Origin: Ruegeria haliotis
Lineage (GTDB): Bacteria; Pseudomonadota; Alphaproteobacteria; Rhodobacterales; Rhodobacteraceae
NCBI RefSeq assembly: GCF_013377785.1
Contig: NZ_JABXWT010000023.1
Coordinates: 1-44,396, forward strand
Length of the DNA: 44,396 bases
Direction of reading: 5' to 3'
In this document: piece by piece, positions 42,823 to 44,396 of the stretch
Layout: every line of letters starts with the position of its first letter
Numbering within the stretch: position 1 is the stretch's first letter
Translations under genes and position numbers: made by a program
Notes under the pieces: generated by a model
Seen by the model: only the letters and a program-made list of their open reading frames with translations
Told to the model about the DNA's origin: nothing
Databases searched by the model: none

Positions 42823-43161
42823 ATGGAGATTAATGTCATCCAGCATGACGGCTACGCGCAGCTGGTTGTTACTGGCCGTATCGACAGTTCAACCGCCCCT
42901 CAGTTCGAAGGCGCATTGATCGGCCAGCTCGACGGGGCGACGACGTCGACGCTCGTGGACATGACTGCCGTTGATTTTGTCAGCAGTGCGGGGCTGAGGG
43001 TGTTCCTGATGGGTGCAAAAAAGGTCAAGGGAACCGCTGCGCAAATGATTCTTTGCGCGATGAATGACAATATTCGCAACGTCTTCAAAATGAGCGGGTT
43101 TGATCGCATTCTGTCGATTGCAGACAGCCTCGAGGACGGTGTGGGCCAAGTCAGCAGCTAG
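42823..43161 (+). CDS. STAS-domain anti-anti-sigma factor
   Basis: 112 residues, a single STAS domain. The phosphorylation segment VDFVSSAGLRVFL aligns Ser55 with the Ser used in SpoIIAA/RsbV. It should be phosphorylated by the RsbW-like kinase (18337-18804) and dephosphorylated by the SpoIIE protein (23708-25558). The gene lies 24 kb from the kinase and next to an M23 gene, so the switch brackets the cluster. No sigma factor is encoded in the window. Confidence 0.88.
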   Translation: MEINVIQHDGYAQLVVTGRIDSSTAPQFEGALIGQLDGATTSTLVDMTAVDFVSSAGLRVFLMGAKKVKGTAAQMILCAMNDNIRNVFKMSGFDRILSIADSLEDGVGQVSS

Positions 43162-43175
43162 GGGGCTGCGCGGCG

Positions 43176-44108
43176 ATGTATTTCCCGCGCCCATTTCTGG
43201 CAGCATTGTTGAACGCTGTCCTGCCTCCATTGATGGCAACTCAGGTCGTCTTTGCATCAAGCTTGGCCGAGCAGATGTCCGGCGTTCTGATTTTTGCTGT
43301 GTTTTGCCTGTTCTTCCAAATCATGCTGCCGCGGACACCGCCATGGGACAGGTGGATCATATTGGTCAGTGGAGTCGCCATGGGAATGGCCATTTTTGCT
43401 CAGACCGGCTTACCGATCGGCACGTGGTCGGACGCTTTTGTAGGGCTGTTGGTCAGCCTACCGATTGGTGTGTTTTGCCTTCTTGTGACACGCCAACAAC
43501 TTACCGGAATGGTCAAATTGCATTTGCACAGCCCGGTATCAGGCGGCCGATTTCTGGTTATACAAGGTGGAGCCAGTCGATTCTTGAACCATCACCTGAA
43601 ATGCCTGCATGTTCCGGATCTTCGTGGCCAGTCGTACGGGGTCGACATCGTTGCTGCGGGATTACTCGGTCTGCAAACGCGCAAGGTCTGGCCGCGAAGC
43701 GTGGATGATTTCTGGATACATGGGCATCCACTGATTTCACCGGTTACAGGGCAAGTCAGTGCCGCTAGCGACGGAGCCGACGACCAAGCGCTGGGCGCTT
43801 CGGATCGAACCGCCCCTTTAGGAAACCATGTCTGCATTCAGTGTGACGATCCCGAATTTGGCCGGATCGAGGTTTGTCTGGCACATCTTCGCAAAGGCAG
43901 TGTTTCGGTGGCGAAGGGGGATGTGGTCAAGATCGGGCAGCTTGTGGGTGAAATTGGCAATTCGGGAAACTCTTCGGATCCGCATCTGCATATTCACGCT
44001 CATCGGCCCGACGGATCGGGCAACCCTCTGAGCGGTGAACCGGTTCCGTTCAGGTTCCAAGGTGTGAGCATGTTGCGACGCAACCGAGTTTTCACCGTTT
44101 CAGCTTAG
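43176..44108 (+). CDS. Membrane-anchored M23 (LytM-type) peptidase, second copy
   Basis: 310 residues, the same length as the protein at 32882-33814 and with the same order: hydrophobic segments in the first 110 residues, then an M23 domain with FLNHHL, a later Asp (YGVDIVA), CLAHLRKGS and HLHIHAH. Similar phrases (GNSGNSSDPHLHIH versus GNSGNSTEPHLHVH) show paralogy. It starts 14 bp after the STAS gene. Role as for the first copy; two copies may reflect production and immunity. Confidence 0.82.
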   Translation: MYFPRPFLAALLNAVLPPLMATQVVFASSLAEQMSGVLIFAVFCLFFQIMLPRTPPWDRWIILVSGVAMGMAIFAQTGLPIGTWSDAFVGLLVSLPIGVFCLLVTRQQLTGMVKLHLHSPVSGGRFLVIQGGASRFLNHHLKCLHVPDLRGQSYGVDIVAAGLLGLQTRKVWPRSVDDFWIHGHPLISPVTGQVSAASDGADDQALGASDRTAPLGNHVCIQCDDPEFGRIEVCLAHLRKGSVSVAKGDVVKIGQLVGEIGNSGNSSDPHLHIHAHRPDGSGNPLSGEPVPFRFQGVSMLRRNRVFTVSA

Positions 44109-44165
44109 AGTCTGACAGGGTATTGCCAAGTTGCTTGTCGTGTCTGATCTGGTAATGGGAATCTG

Positions 44166-44315
44166 ATGAACATCCAGAGGTTTCTGTCTGCGCATGACCA
44201 GATCAACCTAATCTTCCGTCCTCGCCGCTATCAACTCACTGCAAGCTCATACCAACAGGCACGTTCCGACGCCTTCAACCTCTGGGATGAGTACACCGCT
44301 GAAATGGTGGTCTGA
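44166..44315 (+). mobile_element. IS6-family transposase C-terminal fragment
   Basis: A 49-codon fragment, MNIQRFLSAHDQINLIF followed by RPRRYQLTASSYQQARSDAF and NLWDEYTAEM, resembles the C-terminal end of IS6-type DDE transposases. The upstream frame stops at 44147, so the catalytic domain is gone. No inverted repeats were found. It marks the right border of the cluster as a site of past transposition. Confidence 0.7.
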
Positions 44316-44396
44316 GTGCTGCTAGGTGTTCAGTCCCGGCATCTGGTGGATCGGATTTAGGATGAATCGATCTGGCTCAGAAGTCCAGATTTTACA

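Noticed and set aside
1..44396. tRNA, rRNA genes or CRISPR arrays
   Set aside because: Both strands were scanned by eye for T-loop patterns, regularly spaced repeats and rRNA-like stretches; none was found.

Overview
The window looks like alphaproteobacterial chromosome, most plausibly a marine Rhodobacteraceae/Roseobacter-type genome. This rests on protein style: a tripartite tricarboxylate transporter, a Rieske oxygenase with its own reductase, and dense, overlapping, moderately GC-rich operons. No rRNA, tRNA or CRISPR array was seen.

Left arm (about 0.6-9.5 kb): a catabolic block. One minus-strand operon carries a TetR regulator, a small membrane protein, a Rieske oxygenase, a small secreted protein and a flavin/2Fe-2S reductase. 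It starts behind two copies of a TTGTCA-N4-TGACAA palindrome. A second minus-strand operon encodes a TctC/TctB/TctA uptake system plus a fumarase/adenylosuccinate-lyase-superfamily enzyme, with a divergent LysR gene. The substrate cannot be named from sequence.

Junction (about 9.5-12.5 kb): decayed DNA. It holds a truncated P-loop NTPase, an EamA transporter broken by an in-frame TGA and cut at its C-terminus, and a carboxymuconolactone-decarboxylase-like pseudogene with several stops. An IS6-type transposase fragment lies at the far right end (44.2 kb). The large cluster therefore sits between scrap DNA on both sides, as expected for an acquired island.

Island (about 12.6-44.1 kb): a RiPP gene cluster. 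Three Nif11-type precursors share a 74-residue leader ending in GG. It is followed by a cysteine-free core of 35-36 residues made almost only of Ala, Val, Thr, Gly and Ser, ending in Gly-Ser-Gly-Trp. Next to them lie a covalent-flavin oxidoreductase and a flavin-dependent halogenase. A ten-gene plus-strand operon (18.3-31.6 kb) then encodes an RsbW-like kinase, a membrane sensor, a sensor-MFS fusion, an orphan substrate-binding protein, a GNAT-like protein, a SpoIIE phosphatase, a sulfotransferase, TfuA, YcaO and a PoyD-like radical SAM protein. A convergent minus-strand operon (41.5-31.7 kb) encodes a second sulfotransferase, an HlyD-type adaptor, a C39-peptidase ABC exporter, a second NHLM-type ABC exporter, a membrane M23 peptidase and an unknown protein. 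The right end adds an HExxH metalloprotein, a STAS anti-anti-sigma protein and a second M23 peptidase.

Working model (inference): YcaO/TfuA thioamidates the backbone and the radical SAM enzyme epimerises core residues. The halogenase and flavin oxidase act on the peptide, possibly at the invariant C-terminal Trp. The C39 exporter removes the leader after GG and secretes the product, and the SpoIIE/STAS/RsbW partner switch controls the system. I know of no characterised RiPP that combines these steps on a Cys-free Ala/Val/Thr core, so this is the main candidate for an undescribed system here.
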